Shown: positions 1 to 5,245 of the stretch, in pieces
How positions within the stretch are numbered: the first letter of the stretch is position 1
How the letters are laid out: each line of letters starts with the position of its first letter
Origin: TMED27 sp964350695
GTDB taxonomy: Bacteria; Pseudomonadota; Alphaproteobacteria; Micavibrionales; Micavibrionaceae
Direction of reading: 5' to 3'
Assembly: GCA_964350695.1 (NCBI GenBank)
Contig: CAYGKM010000026.1
Coordinates: 1-5,781 of the forward strand
DNA length: 5,781 nucleotides
Translations under genes and position numbers: made by a program
The notes under the pieces: model-generated
The model's database searches: none
What the model was told of the DNA's origin: nothing
The model's input: only the letters and a program-made list of their open reading frames with translations

Positions 1-500
1 AATTTATCGTGAAGTGATTTTGCCACATTCGGGGTTACAAACTCCGAGATATCGCCGCCGAGCATGGATATCTCTTTGACGAAGCTGGCGGAGACAAATT
101 GCCATTTTTCAGAGGCCATCAGGAAGACGGTTTCGATATCGGGATCAAGTTTGGCGTTCATCCCTGTGAGCTGGAATTCATACTCAAAATCCGAGACCGC
201 GCGCAGGCCCCGAAAGATGCATGTGGCATCAACTTCGCGGGCGAAATGCACCAACAGATTATCAAAGCGGCGGACTTCAATTTCGCAGCCCTTTTCTTTC
301 ATATTCTCGATATCGGTTTCGATCATCGCTACGCGCTCCTTATAACTAAAGAGCGGACCTTTGCGGGAATTATCGGCCACGCCGATGATGAGCTTATCCA
401 CCATACGGCTGGCGCGTTTAATCAGATGCAGATGCCCCTTGGTTACGGGGTCAAATGTGCCCGGATAGATGCCGATAAGGTATTTGCCGTTTTTTGTCAT
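1..500 (-). CDS. coaD: Phosphopantetheine adenylyltransferase, 3' end cut by window edge
   Basis: CoaD transfers AMP from ATP to 4'-phosphopantetheine, giving dephospho-CoA, the penultimate step of coenzyme A synthesis in the cytoplasm. I translated 166 codons from the ATG at 500-498; the frame stays open to the left edge. The N-terminus has the nucleotidyltransferase signature GTFDPVTKGH (residues 14-23), whose T-x-G-H box holds the ATP-binding histidine (H23). RGLRAVSDFEYE starts at residue 97, and SASFVKEISMLGGDIS near 137-152 matches the family's ISSS-x-V-K-E-x-x-x-x-G-G-D-V block. CoaD proteins are usually about 160-170 aa, so only a few residues and the stop should be missing. The start is chosen because the N-terminus fits the family; an upstream ATG at 505-503 gives only Met-Glu-stop. 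No strong Shine-Dalgarno is visible. The gene lies 42 bases after cysH with no terminator between them, so cotranscription is likely. Confidence 0.95.
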   Translation of the reverse strand, partial: MTKNGKYLIGIYPGTFDPVTKGHLHLIKRASRMVDKLIIGVADNSRKGPLFSYKERVAMIETDIENMKEKGCEIEVRRFDNLLVHFAREVDATCIFRGLRAVSDFEYEFQLTGMNAKLDPDIETVFLMASEKWQFVSASFVKEISMLGGDISEFVTPNVAKSLHDK

Positions 501-542
501 TCCATGGTTTTAAACCTGAAATATTTTAAAAACAAGGCCGCG

Positions 543-1202
543 TTAAATATGAGCCCCTTGATCGTTAAAGATATGCAGGCCGCATTCTTCTTTCTCTGCG
601 ACGGCTGCGCCTCCGGTTGTCACAAAACCTTCCGCATATTCAGGATGACGCCTATCAGGAGTAACCTTTTCAAGGTAGAATTCCGCCTTGGATTGCGGCC
701 AGTCAAGCAAAGGGTGGATGGCCACAATTTCATTTCGCGGATTGATTTCAATGAATTTTCGCTGCGCGCGGTTTTGCGTTTGATCAAAGCGGATTCCCGC
801 AATACTGGCGGTTGCGCCCATGGAGCCGAGCAGCCTATCCATCGCGGCAGTTTTATCGCTTTCGTCTTTCGCGGCGGCGACATAGAGGCGAAAGCCCATT
901 TCTGTATGCAGGTGATCGCGATACCTCCGCTGCGCGTTGTATTTTTCATCCGGAATATCGACGGTAACAACGGGGATATCGAGACCGCTTTTTTTCAGTG
1001 CTTCAAGCAGCAGGATTGATTGCGCGCCGAAAGAGCTGGTGAGGACGAGGCCGTCACCGAATTTTTCATGCGCCCAATGGAGGCGCTGTTCCAGCGTTTT
1101 CCATTGAAAATCGCCGCTTAAGACATCGGGATTAAAATTACCGGTAAGGGTTTGCGGTGGTTTTTGTTGCTGCGCACCGCGCACAGCGGATGAAAGACCC
1201 AT
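543..1202 (-). CDS. cysH: Phosphoadenylyl-sulfate (PAPS) reductase family protein, short form
   Basis: CysH-family enzymes reduce PAPS or APS to sulfite in assimilatory sulfate reduction, using thioredoxin or glutaredoxin. The 219-aa product has an N-alpha PP-loop SSFGAQS (56-62), an AGIRFDQTQNRA segment (135-146) matching the family's GxRxxQ-x-x-R region, a HPLLDW block (163-168), and the C-terminal ECGLH motif (206-210) carrying the catalytic Cys207. Cys207 is the only cysteine in the protein, so the paired cysteines that hold the 4Fe-4S cluster of APS reductases are absent; this points to the cluster-free PAPS type. One oddity is that the usual D-T-G-x-x-F-x-E-T stretch after the PP-loop is replaced by VDIPDEKYNA (81-90), so exact substrate is uncertain. 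It is shorter than the about 244-aa E. coli enzyme, with only nine residues after ECGLH. The ATG at 1202 follows AGGAG (1214-1210) with a 7-base gap. That site can pair with a leader sequence (see 1211-1281). Confidence 0.88.
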   Translation of the reverse strand: MGLSSAVRGAQQQKPPQTLTGNFNPDVLSGDFQWKTLEQRLHWAHEKFGDGLVLTSSFGAQSILLLEALKKSGLDIPVVTVDIPDEKYNAQRRYRDHLHTEMGFRLYVAAAKDESDKTAAMDRLLGSMGATASIAGIRFDQTQNRAQRKFIEINPRNEIVAIHPLLDWPQSKAEFYLEKVTPDRRHPEYAEGFVTTGGAAVAEKEECGLHIFNDQGAHI

Positions 1203-1209
1203 AATAATA

Positions 1210-1282
1210 CTCCTGAAACTTTCGGCCCGCAGACAATGGCGGGCTTGAATTTAAAAAATGTTTGGAAAATTTATTTCAGGAC
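1210..1282 (-). promoter_or_regulatory. Candidate translational attenuator: anti-Shine-Dalgarno pairing upstream of cysH
   Basis: In the transcript, TCCTGAAA (1281-1274) begins at the base after the leader-peptide stop codon. It is perfectly complementary to TTTCAGGA (1218-1211), which contains the cysH Shine-Dalgarno core AGGA; a U-G wobble (1273 with 1219) adds a ninth pair. The two arms enclose 55 bases including the GC hairpin at 1225-1244. Formation of this stem would hide the cysH ribosome binding site. A ribosome paused on the last Cys codon of the leader ORF (1290-1288) would be expected to cover the 1281-1274 arm and leave the site open. Pairing and positions are seen directly; the switch is inferred. 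Confidence 0.6.
1225..1244 (-). other. GC-rich hairpin in the cysH leader
   Basis: The transcript reads GCCCGC, an 8-base loop, then GCGGGC, a perfect 6-bp all-GC stem ending 10 bases before the cysH Shine-Dalgarno. No U-run follows, so it is not a standard intrinsic terminator. It sits inside the longer anti-Shine-Dalgarno stem and would bring the two arms of that stem closer together. Confidence 0.6.
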
Positions 1283-1365
1283 TAACGACACAATTCGCAA
1301 ACAAACGCAGATGACGCCATGAACATGACGAGCTTGATGATCCGTGGTGCAGGTTTTGTGTTCAT
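1282..1365 (-). CDS. Putative cysteine-sensing leader peptide of cysH (27 aa)
   Basis: A 27-codon ORF runs from ATG (1365-1363) to TAG (1284-1282), 79 bases before the cysH start. It begins MNTKPAPRIIK, has a hydrophobic middle (about residues 9-22), and ends FVCELCR, with Cys codons TGC at 23 and TGT at 26. The downstream gene makes sulfite for cysteine synthesis, so Cys codons at the very end of an upstream ORF are what a ribosome-stalling attenuator needs. There is no Shine-Dalgarno, but a candidate promoter (TTGCCT, 17 bases, TATCTT) would start transcription at or next to the A of the ATG, which suggests leaderless translation. Cysteine-responsive leader ORFs, many of them leaderless, are known in mycobacteria; I know of no such description for this gene in this group. 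Alternatives are a small membrane peptide or a chance ORF; the anti-Shine-Dalgarno placed directly after the stop argues against chance. Confidence 0.55.
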   Translation of the reverse strand: MNTKPAPRIIKLVMFMASSAFVCELCR

Positions 1366-1366
1366 G
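1318..1366 (-). repeat. Inverted repeat across the leader ORF start
   Basis: CATGAACA (1366-1359 in the transcript) is a perfect complement of TGTTCATG (1325-1318), with a possible extra U-G pair (1367 with 1317) and a 32-base loop. The stem would include the leader ORF start codon. Translation of the leader would open it. It may be a 5'-end RNA hairpin, a DNA operator half-site pair, or chance; one 8-bp complementary pair is not rare in a region this size. Confidence 0.4.
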
Positions 1367-1371
1367 AGAGT

Positions 1372-1400
1372 AAGATAGAGTGAAATGGAAAATAAGGCAA
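1372..1400 (-). promoter_or_regulatory. Candidate promoter for leader ORF and cysH
   Basis: A -35-like TTGCCT (1400-1395) is followed by exactly 17 bases and a -10-like TATCTT (1377-1372). Each box matches the sigma-70 consensus at 4 of 6 positions. The expected transcription start is near 1365, the A of the leader ATG. The position fits the start of a separate cysH transcription unit within an otherwise continuous gene string. Confidence 0.4.
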
Positions 1401-1418
1401 ATATTAGAGTTAATATTT
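1399..1418. promoter_or_regulatory. AT-rich palindrome overlapping the -35 box; possible operator or weak terminator
   Basis: AAATATTA (1399-1406) and TAATATTT (1411-1418) form a perfect 8-bp inverted repeat with a 4-base centre. It overlaps two bases of the candidate -35 element, a place where a repressor or activator could act. On the minus strand it is followed by GCC and TTATTTT, so it could also be a weak all-AT terminator for the upstream nuclease-like gene. The local AT richness raises the odds of a chance palindrome. Confidence 0.3.
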
Positions 1419-1446
1419 CAAAGCTACAAAATCACAAGTTATAGAA

Positions 1447-1907
1447 TTAATTAATTTTTTTTGCAGCTTTTGCTTCGTCACAATACTCCCAGAACTCAAC
1501 ACCTTCTGGAATTAAGTGCTTGTTTAGCCTCAAATAATATTCAGCAAGTGTTTGGTTTCTTTTTGGCTAAAATCTCTAAGCACAAAAAATATCTTTCTAT
1601 AACCATTAGGCGTTAAGCTGAAAAAATACATTGCTTCAGTCCATACAGTCAGCTTCGCACTTGGGATATTGTTACCTTTGGTCCATCTATGTGATTTGCA
1701 CTCAATAATAATTTTTTCTTTGGGGTTGCCTAGATCGAACGCATGAGTTTTCTTTATATCGCCTAAGCCTAACTCAAGACCAAAGTTTTCTTCTAATTCT
1801 ATACCTTGCTCATAAAAAAAACTCTTTGCAGTTATCTCAAATTTTTTACCCTCATGAGCGTTGCTAACCGCCCCCTCTCTTTGAAAGCTAATCTTCTGGT
1901 TCATCAT
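1447..1907 (-). pseudogene. PD-(D/E)XK nuclease-like protein, frameshifted
   Basis: From ATG 1907 (or the adjacent ATG 1904) the frame encodes a nuclease-like fold: VSNAHEGKKFE (14-24), then FDLG with Asp58 and IIIECKSH with Glu69-x-Lys71, the spacing of a PD-(D/E)XK metal-dependent nuclease core. As written, the frame stops at 1532-1530, giving 125 aa ending KETKHLLNII. If the T5 run at 1560-1564 had one more base, reading would continue in the other frame with RNQTLAEYYLRLNKH, then LIPEGVEFWEYCDE, to TAA at 1449-1447, about 153 aa. That continuation looks like authentic coding sequence, so a one-base loss, a homopolymer sequencing error, or -1 slippage at AAAA is likely. The start lies inside gyrA (20-base overlap), suggesting coupling. 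The region is visibly AT-rich (about 32-38% GC in sampled lines, against about 63% in a sampled gyrA line), consistent with transfer. The target and role, such as restriction or another nuclease function, are unknown. Confidence 0.75.
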
Positions 1908-4674
1908 TGGATATTTCCGTAGGCGTTTCTTCCGCGCTCTCTTCTGCTGCCGGGGCGGCAGAGGCTTCTGCCACTTCCGGCAAATCATCGCCTTCCATCT
2001 GCTCTTCTTCGTCATCTTGAATGAGCCATGCAACGGAGACCACGTTTTCATCGGCATCGACCTTGAACACCGTTACGCCTTGCGCGGAGCGCCCAGTGGT
2101 ACGGATGTTTTCAACCGGCGTGCGGATGAGCTTGCCTTTATCGGTGACCAGCATGATTTGATGGCTGTCGGTGACAGGGAAGGTTGCGACGACTTCGCCG
2201 CCGTTCTTTTTGGTCAGGTTCATGTTGGTGACACCCATGCCGCCGCGCCCGGAGGTGCGGTATTCATAAGCGGATGTACGCTTGCCGAAGCCTTTATTCG
2301 AGACGGTGAGAACGATTTGTTCTTTCGCGAGAAGCTCCTGAAAGCGTTCCTGAGAAAGCTCCAGCGTGGTTTCTTCATATTCGAAGCCTTCGTCGTCGCT
2401 GCCGACGATTTGGTTGGCGGCCTTCAGGTATGCGTTGCGCTCATCGGGCGTGACATCCACATGTTTGAGGATGGACATCGAAATGACTTCGTCGTTTTTA
2501 TCTTTAAGCTTCACGCCGCGCACGCCGGTTGAGTTTCTTCCTGCGAAGACGCGGATATCGGTGACAGGGAAGCGGATGGCTTTGCCGAGCTTGGTGGCGA
2601 GCATCACATCTTCATCTTCCGTACAGATTTTCACCGATACGAGGCTTTCATCATCGGCGAGTTTCATGGCGATGAGGCCGTTAGAGCGGATATTGCCGAA
2701 ATCTGTGAGTTTGTTACGGCGCACCGAGCCGTGGCTGGTGGCGAACATGATATCGAGCTTATCTATCACATCAGGATCTTCGGGCATGCGCATGTAAACG
2801 CTTACCTTTTCTTCTTTTTCAAGCGGCAGGAGATTGATGATCGCCTTGCCTTTCGAGGTCGGCGAGCCGAGCGGAAGCTGATAAACCTTCATGCGGTGAA
2901 CAATCCCGCGTGAGGTGAAGAACAGGATCGGCGTGTGCGTGGAGGCGACAAAAAGATCAGAGACGAAGTCCTCGTCTTTTGTACTCATGCCCGAGCGCCC
3001 TTTTCCGCCGCGACGCTGTGCGCGGTAAGTGTCGAGAGGCACGCGTTTAACGTATCCGTCATGCGTGATGGTGATGACCATATCTTCGCGCTGGATGAGG
3101 TCTTCCATATCCATTTCGAATTCTGCATCACACAGCACTGTGCGACGGGGTGTGCCGAATTTTTCTTTCACTTCCTGAAGTTCTTCAACAAGAAGCGCGA
3201 GAAGTTTTTCGCGGTTGGCAAGAAGTTCAAGGTATTCCGCGATTTTATCGGTGATTTCGCGCAGTTCGTCCCCGATTTTATCACGCTCAAGGCCTGTCAG
3301 GCGGTGAAGGCGAAGCTCAAGGATGGCTTTGGCCTGCACTTCGGACATTTGGTATTTGCCGCCCTCCACGATATATTCAGGATCGTCGATCAGATCAATC
3401 AGCGGGCCGATATCATGAACGGGCCAAGCTTTCGCCATCAAACCTTCGCGGGCCTCGGTGGGGTTGGCGGCGTTGCGGATCAGGGCGATCACCTCGTCGA
3501 TATTCGCCACAGCCACAGCGAGACCGGCCAAAACATGGGCACGGTCACGGGCTTTGCCGAGTTCGTAGATTGTGCGGCGGGTGATGACCTCTTCGCGGAA
3601 TTTCACGAAGGCTTTGATCATATCGCGCACGAGCATGGTTTGCGGCTTGCCGTTATGCAACGCGACCATGTTACAGGCGAAATTGGATTGCAGCGCGGTG
3701 TATTTGAAAAGCTGGTTCAGCACGACATCGGCGATGGCGGCATTTTTAAGCTCGATCACGATGCGTACGCCCTCGCGGTCGGATTCATCCCGTATTTCGT
3801 GGATGTTTTCGACGATTTTGTCACGGCCGACTTCGCCAAGACGCTCAAGGAGCTTACCCTTATTTACCTGATATGGGACTTCGTGGATGATGATGGCTTC
3901 GCGCTTGCCGATTTCCTCAATAGAGGTTTTGGCGCGCATCACCACAGAGCCGTTGCCGGTGTGATAGGCTTTATAAATTCCGTTTTTACCCATGATGTTG
4001 GCGCCTGTCGGGAAATCAGGGCCGGGGATGATTTCGATCAGTTCGTCCGTGCTGATATCCGGGTTATCGAGCATTGCAATACAACCGTCAATCACTTCGC
4101 CCAGATTATGCGGCGGGATATTTGTAGCCATACCTACGGCAATACCCCCTGCTCCGTTAACGAGCAGGTTTGGAATGCGGGAAGGAAGCACGAGGGGTTC
4201 GCGCATAGATTCATCGTAGTTCGGGCCGAAATCGACGGTTTCTTTGTCAATGTCCTGAAGAATGGTTTCGGCGGCTTTATCGAGGCGCGCCTCAGTATAA
4301 CGCATCGCCGCGGGGCTGTCGCCATCCATAGAGCCGAAGTTTCCCTGACCATCAATCAGCGGCAGACGCAAGGACCAAGGCTGGGCCATACGCACCATAG
4401 AATCATAAATCGCAGAATCACCGTGCGGGTGATATTTACCCATTACATCCCCGACGATACGGGCAGATTTTTTATAGGCCTTGTCGGAGGTGTATCCGCC
4501 CTCGCGCATGGCGAAAAGAATGCGGCGGTGAACAGGCTTAAGACCATCGCGAACATCAGGAAGAGCGCGGGATACGATCACGCTCATGGCATAATCGAGA
4601 TAGCTTTGCTTCATCTCCTCTTCAAGGGAAATTGTAGGGAAGGTTTCTTCTGAAGTAACCGAGGAATCGCTCAT
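1888..4674 (-). CDS. gyrA: DNA gyrase subunit A
   Basis: GyrA is the breakage-rejoining subunit of the A2B2 gyrase that introduces negative supercoils using ATP. The 928-aa product has the N-terminal winged-helix region with the QRDR, KYHPHGDSAIYDS (80-92), in which Ser87 and Asp91 equal E. coli Ser83 and Asp87, the quinolone-sensitive residues. The catalytic Arg125-Tyr126 lie in AAMRYTEARL. A coiled-coil/tower region follows, then the GyrA box QRRGGKG (553-559), which separates gyrase from topoisomerase IV, and the beta-pinwheel C-terminal domain. Two features lengthen it relative to the 875-aa E. coli protein: a charged insert in the pinwheel (around KHVDVTPDERNAYLKAAN), common in alphaproteobacterial GyrA, and an acidic Glu/Asp/Ala-rich tail (about 887-928). 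The ATG at 4674 lies about 20 residues before the conserved EEEMKQSYLDYAMS block, the normal family distance; no strong Shine-Dalgarno is seen. Its TAG overlaps the following nuclease-like gene. Confidence 0.98.
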   Translation of the reverse strand: MSDSSVTSEETFPTISLEEEMKQSYLDYAMSVIVSRALPDVRDGLKPVHRRILFAMREGGYTSDKAYKKSARIVGDVMGKYHPHGDSAIYDSMVRMAQPWSLRLPLIDGQGNFGSMDGDSPAAMRYTEARLDKAAETILQDIDKETVDFGPNYDESMREPLVLPSRIPNLLVNGAGGIAVGMATNIPPHNLGEVIDGCIAMLDNPDISTDELIEIIPGPDFPTGANIMGKNGIYKAYHTGNGSVVMRAKTSIEEIGKREAIIIHEVPYQVNKGKLLERLGEVGRDKIVENIHEIRDESDREGVRIVIELKNAAIADVVLNQLFKYTALQSNFACNMVALHNGKPQTMLVRDMIKAFVKFREEVITRRTIYELGKARDRAHVLAGLAVAVANIDEVIALIRNAANPTEAREGLMAKAWPVHDIGPLIDLIDDPEYIVEGGKYQMSEVQAKAILELRLHRLTGLERDKIGDELREITDKIAEYLELLANREKLLALLVEELQEVKEKFGTPRRTVLCDAEFEMDMEDLIQREDMVITITHDGYVKRVPLDTYRAQRRGGKGRSGMSTKDEDFVSDLFVASTHTPILFFTSRGIVHRMKVYQLPLGSPTSKGKAIINLLPLEKEEKVSVYMRMPEDPDVIDKLDIMFATSHGSVRRNKLTDFGNIRSNGLIAMKLADDESLVSVKICTEDEDVMLATKLGKAIRFPVTDIRVFAGRNSTGVRGVKLKDKNDEVISMSILKHVDVTPDERNAYLKAANQIVGSDDEGFEYEETTLELSQERFQELLAKEQIVLTVSNKGFGKRTSAYEYRTSGRGGMGVTNMNLTKKNGGEVVATFPVTDSHQIMLVTDKGKLIRTPVENIRTTGRSAQGVTVFKVDADENVVSVAWLIQDDEEEQMEGDDLPEVAEASAAPAAEESAEETPTEISNDEPED

Positions 4675-4694
4675 GGAATCAATACTGCTTTTTC

Positions 4695-4723
4695 TTTAAA
4701 TTTTTGATCTCTTTTTGTAGCAA
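4695..4723 (-). promoter_or_regulatory. gyrA: Weak candidate gyrA promoter
   Basis: TTGCTA (4723-4718) and TTTAAA (4700-4695) are separated by exactly 17 bases, each matching the sigma-70 boxes at 4 of 6 positions. This would start a short leader of about 14 bases before the gyrA ATG. The stretch is A-rich, so a chance match is quite possible. Confidence 0.3.
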
Positions 4724-4727
4724 TTCT

Positions 4728-4781
4728 GCGGGGTTAGCACAAGCGAAAGCGGCATTTTATTATGCTTTCTTCACACCCCGC
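4728..4781. repeat. Nested inverted repeat between the DUF2059 gene and gyrA
   Basis: The outer arms GCGGGGT (4728-4734) and ACCCCGC (4775-4781) are perfectly complementary. Inside them, GAAAGC (4745-4750) pairs with GCTTTC (4764-4769), with an alternative inner pairing of GCAT (4752-4755) and ATGC (4762-4765). No T-run follows on either strand, so it is not a textbook intrinsic terminator. It may be a transcript-end structure for the ssb unit, a processing site or a gyrA control element. It occupies about half of the 116-base gap. Confidence 0.5.
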
Positions 4782-4790
4782 TTGCGTGCC

Positions 4791-5231
4791 CTATTCGTCC
4801 GTATTTTCAAGACGAAAGCGCATGAGTGCGCCGTCGATCATCTCGATGATCTCCGGGGTGATTTTGGCGCTTAAGTCTTTTTGCTTATGTGCGGCGCTTT
4901 TCCCTTCCGCGGAGCCGAAATACGCGACCATGGATTGCAGCTCCTGAAGCGTGAAGGTCTCGGCATAGGCGTCTATGGTTGTTTGCTCCAGTTCCTTAAT
5001 GTTAATGAGAGCGAGCAGCTTTTCGCGCATAGCGGCGCGCGTATTTTCGTCCGCGGCGGGGCGATATTTGTTGATGTAGAGATCAATCGCGGCTTCGACC
5101 TGTTGTTTTACAGGGCGCATATCCACCATTTGCTTCGATAGTAAGAGTTTTTGCTCCAGCACGGCCGTGTCTTGCGCGAGGGCAGGATACGACAAAACCA
5201 TGAGTGCAAAGAGGTACAGAAGCGCGCGCAT
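4791..5231 (-). CDS. Exported DUF2059-like protein
   Basis: The 146-aa product begins with a classic signal peptide: MRALLY, a hydrophobic core (about 4-16), and an A-L-A type cleavage site near residue 19, leaving a mature protein that starts about Gln20. The mature part is predicted helical and charged, and carries AYAETFTLQELQSMVAYFGS (88-107) followed by AEGKS, the pattern of DUF2059 domains (aromatic, E-E-L, then F/Y-x-S-x-x-G-K/Q). It is most likely periplasmic. The function of DUF2059 proteins is not well established, and I do not assign one. The ATG is 14 bases after the ssb stop, so it is probably cotranscribed with ssb; no Shine-Dalgarno is evident, and a 4-bp stem (GGCT/AGCC) sits between the genes. 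The start is supported because it gives a complete signal peptide. Confidence 0.8.
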   Translation of the reverse strand: MRALLYLFALMVLSYPALAQDTAVLEQKLLLSKQMVDMRPVKQQVEAAIDLYINKYRPAADENTRAAMREKLLALINIKELEQTTIDAYAETFTLQELQSMVAYFGSAEGKSAAHKQKDLSAKITPEIIEMIDGALMRFRLENTDE

Positions 5232-5245
5232 AGGCTTATGCAGCC

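Noticed and set aside
99..1019. 306-codon open frame on the plus strand across coaD and cysH
   Set aside because: It is antisense to two clearly identified genes and their junction and has no family resemblance.
1225..1244. Intrinsic terminator before cysH
   Set aside because: The stem is strong but is followed by CGAAAGTTTC rather than a U-run, and it sits only 10 bases before the ribosome binding site.
1385..1444. 19-codon plus-strand ORF starting ATGGAAAAT
   Set aside because: It is very short, AT-rich, has no convincing Shine-Dalgarno, and lies over the candidate cysH promoter on the strand opposite to all neighbours.
1203..1446. SAM or other known metabolite riboswitch in the cysH leader
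   Set aside because: I could not match the leader to any riboswitch consensus I know; the simple stems around a Cys-ending ORF explain the structure better.
4400..4440. Quinolone-resistance change in GyrA
   Set aside because: The QRDR reads GDSAIYD, keeping Ser and Asp at the E. coli 83 and 87 positions, so no classical resistance substitution is present.
2935..4653. Long 572-codon open frame on the plus strand opposite gyrA
   Set aside because: It is wholly antisense to the unmistakable gyrA coding sequence, and its translation is rich in His, Phe and Asp with no recognisable domain, as expected of a complementary-frame shadow.
5233..5245. Small GGCT/AGCC stem between ssb and the DUF2059 gene as a terminator
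   Set aside because: Only four base pairs with no T-run in a 14-base gap; too weak to claim any function.
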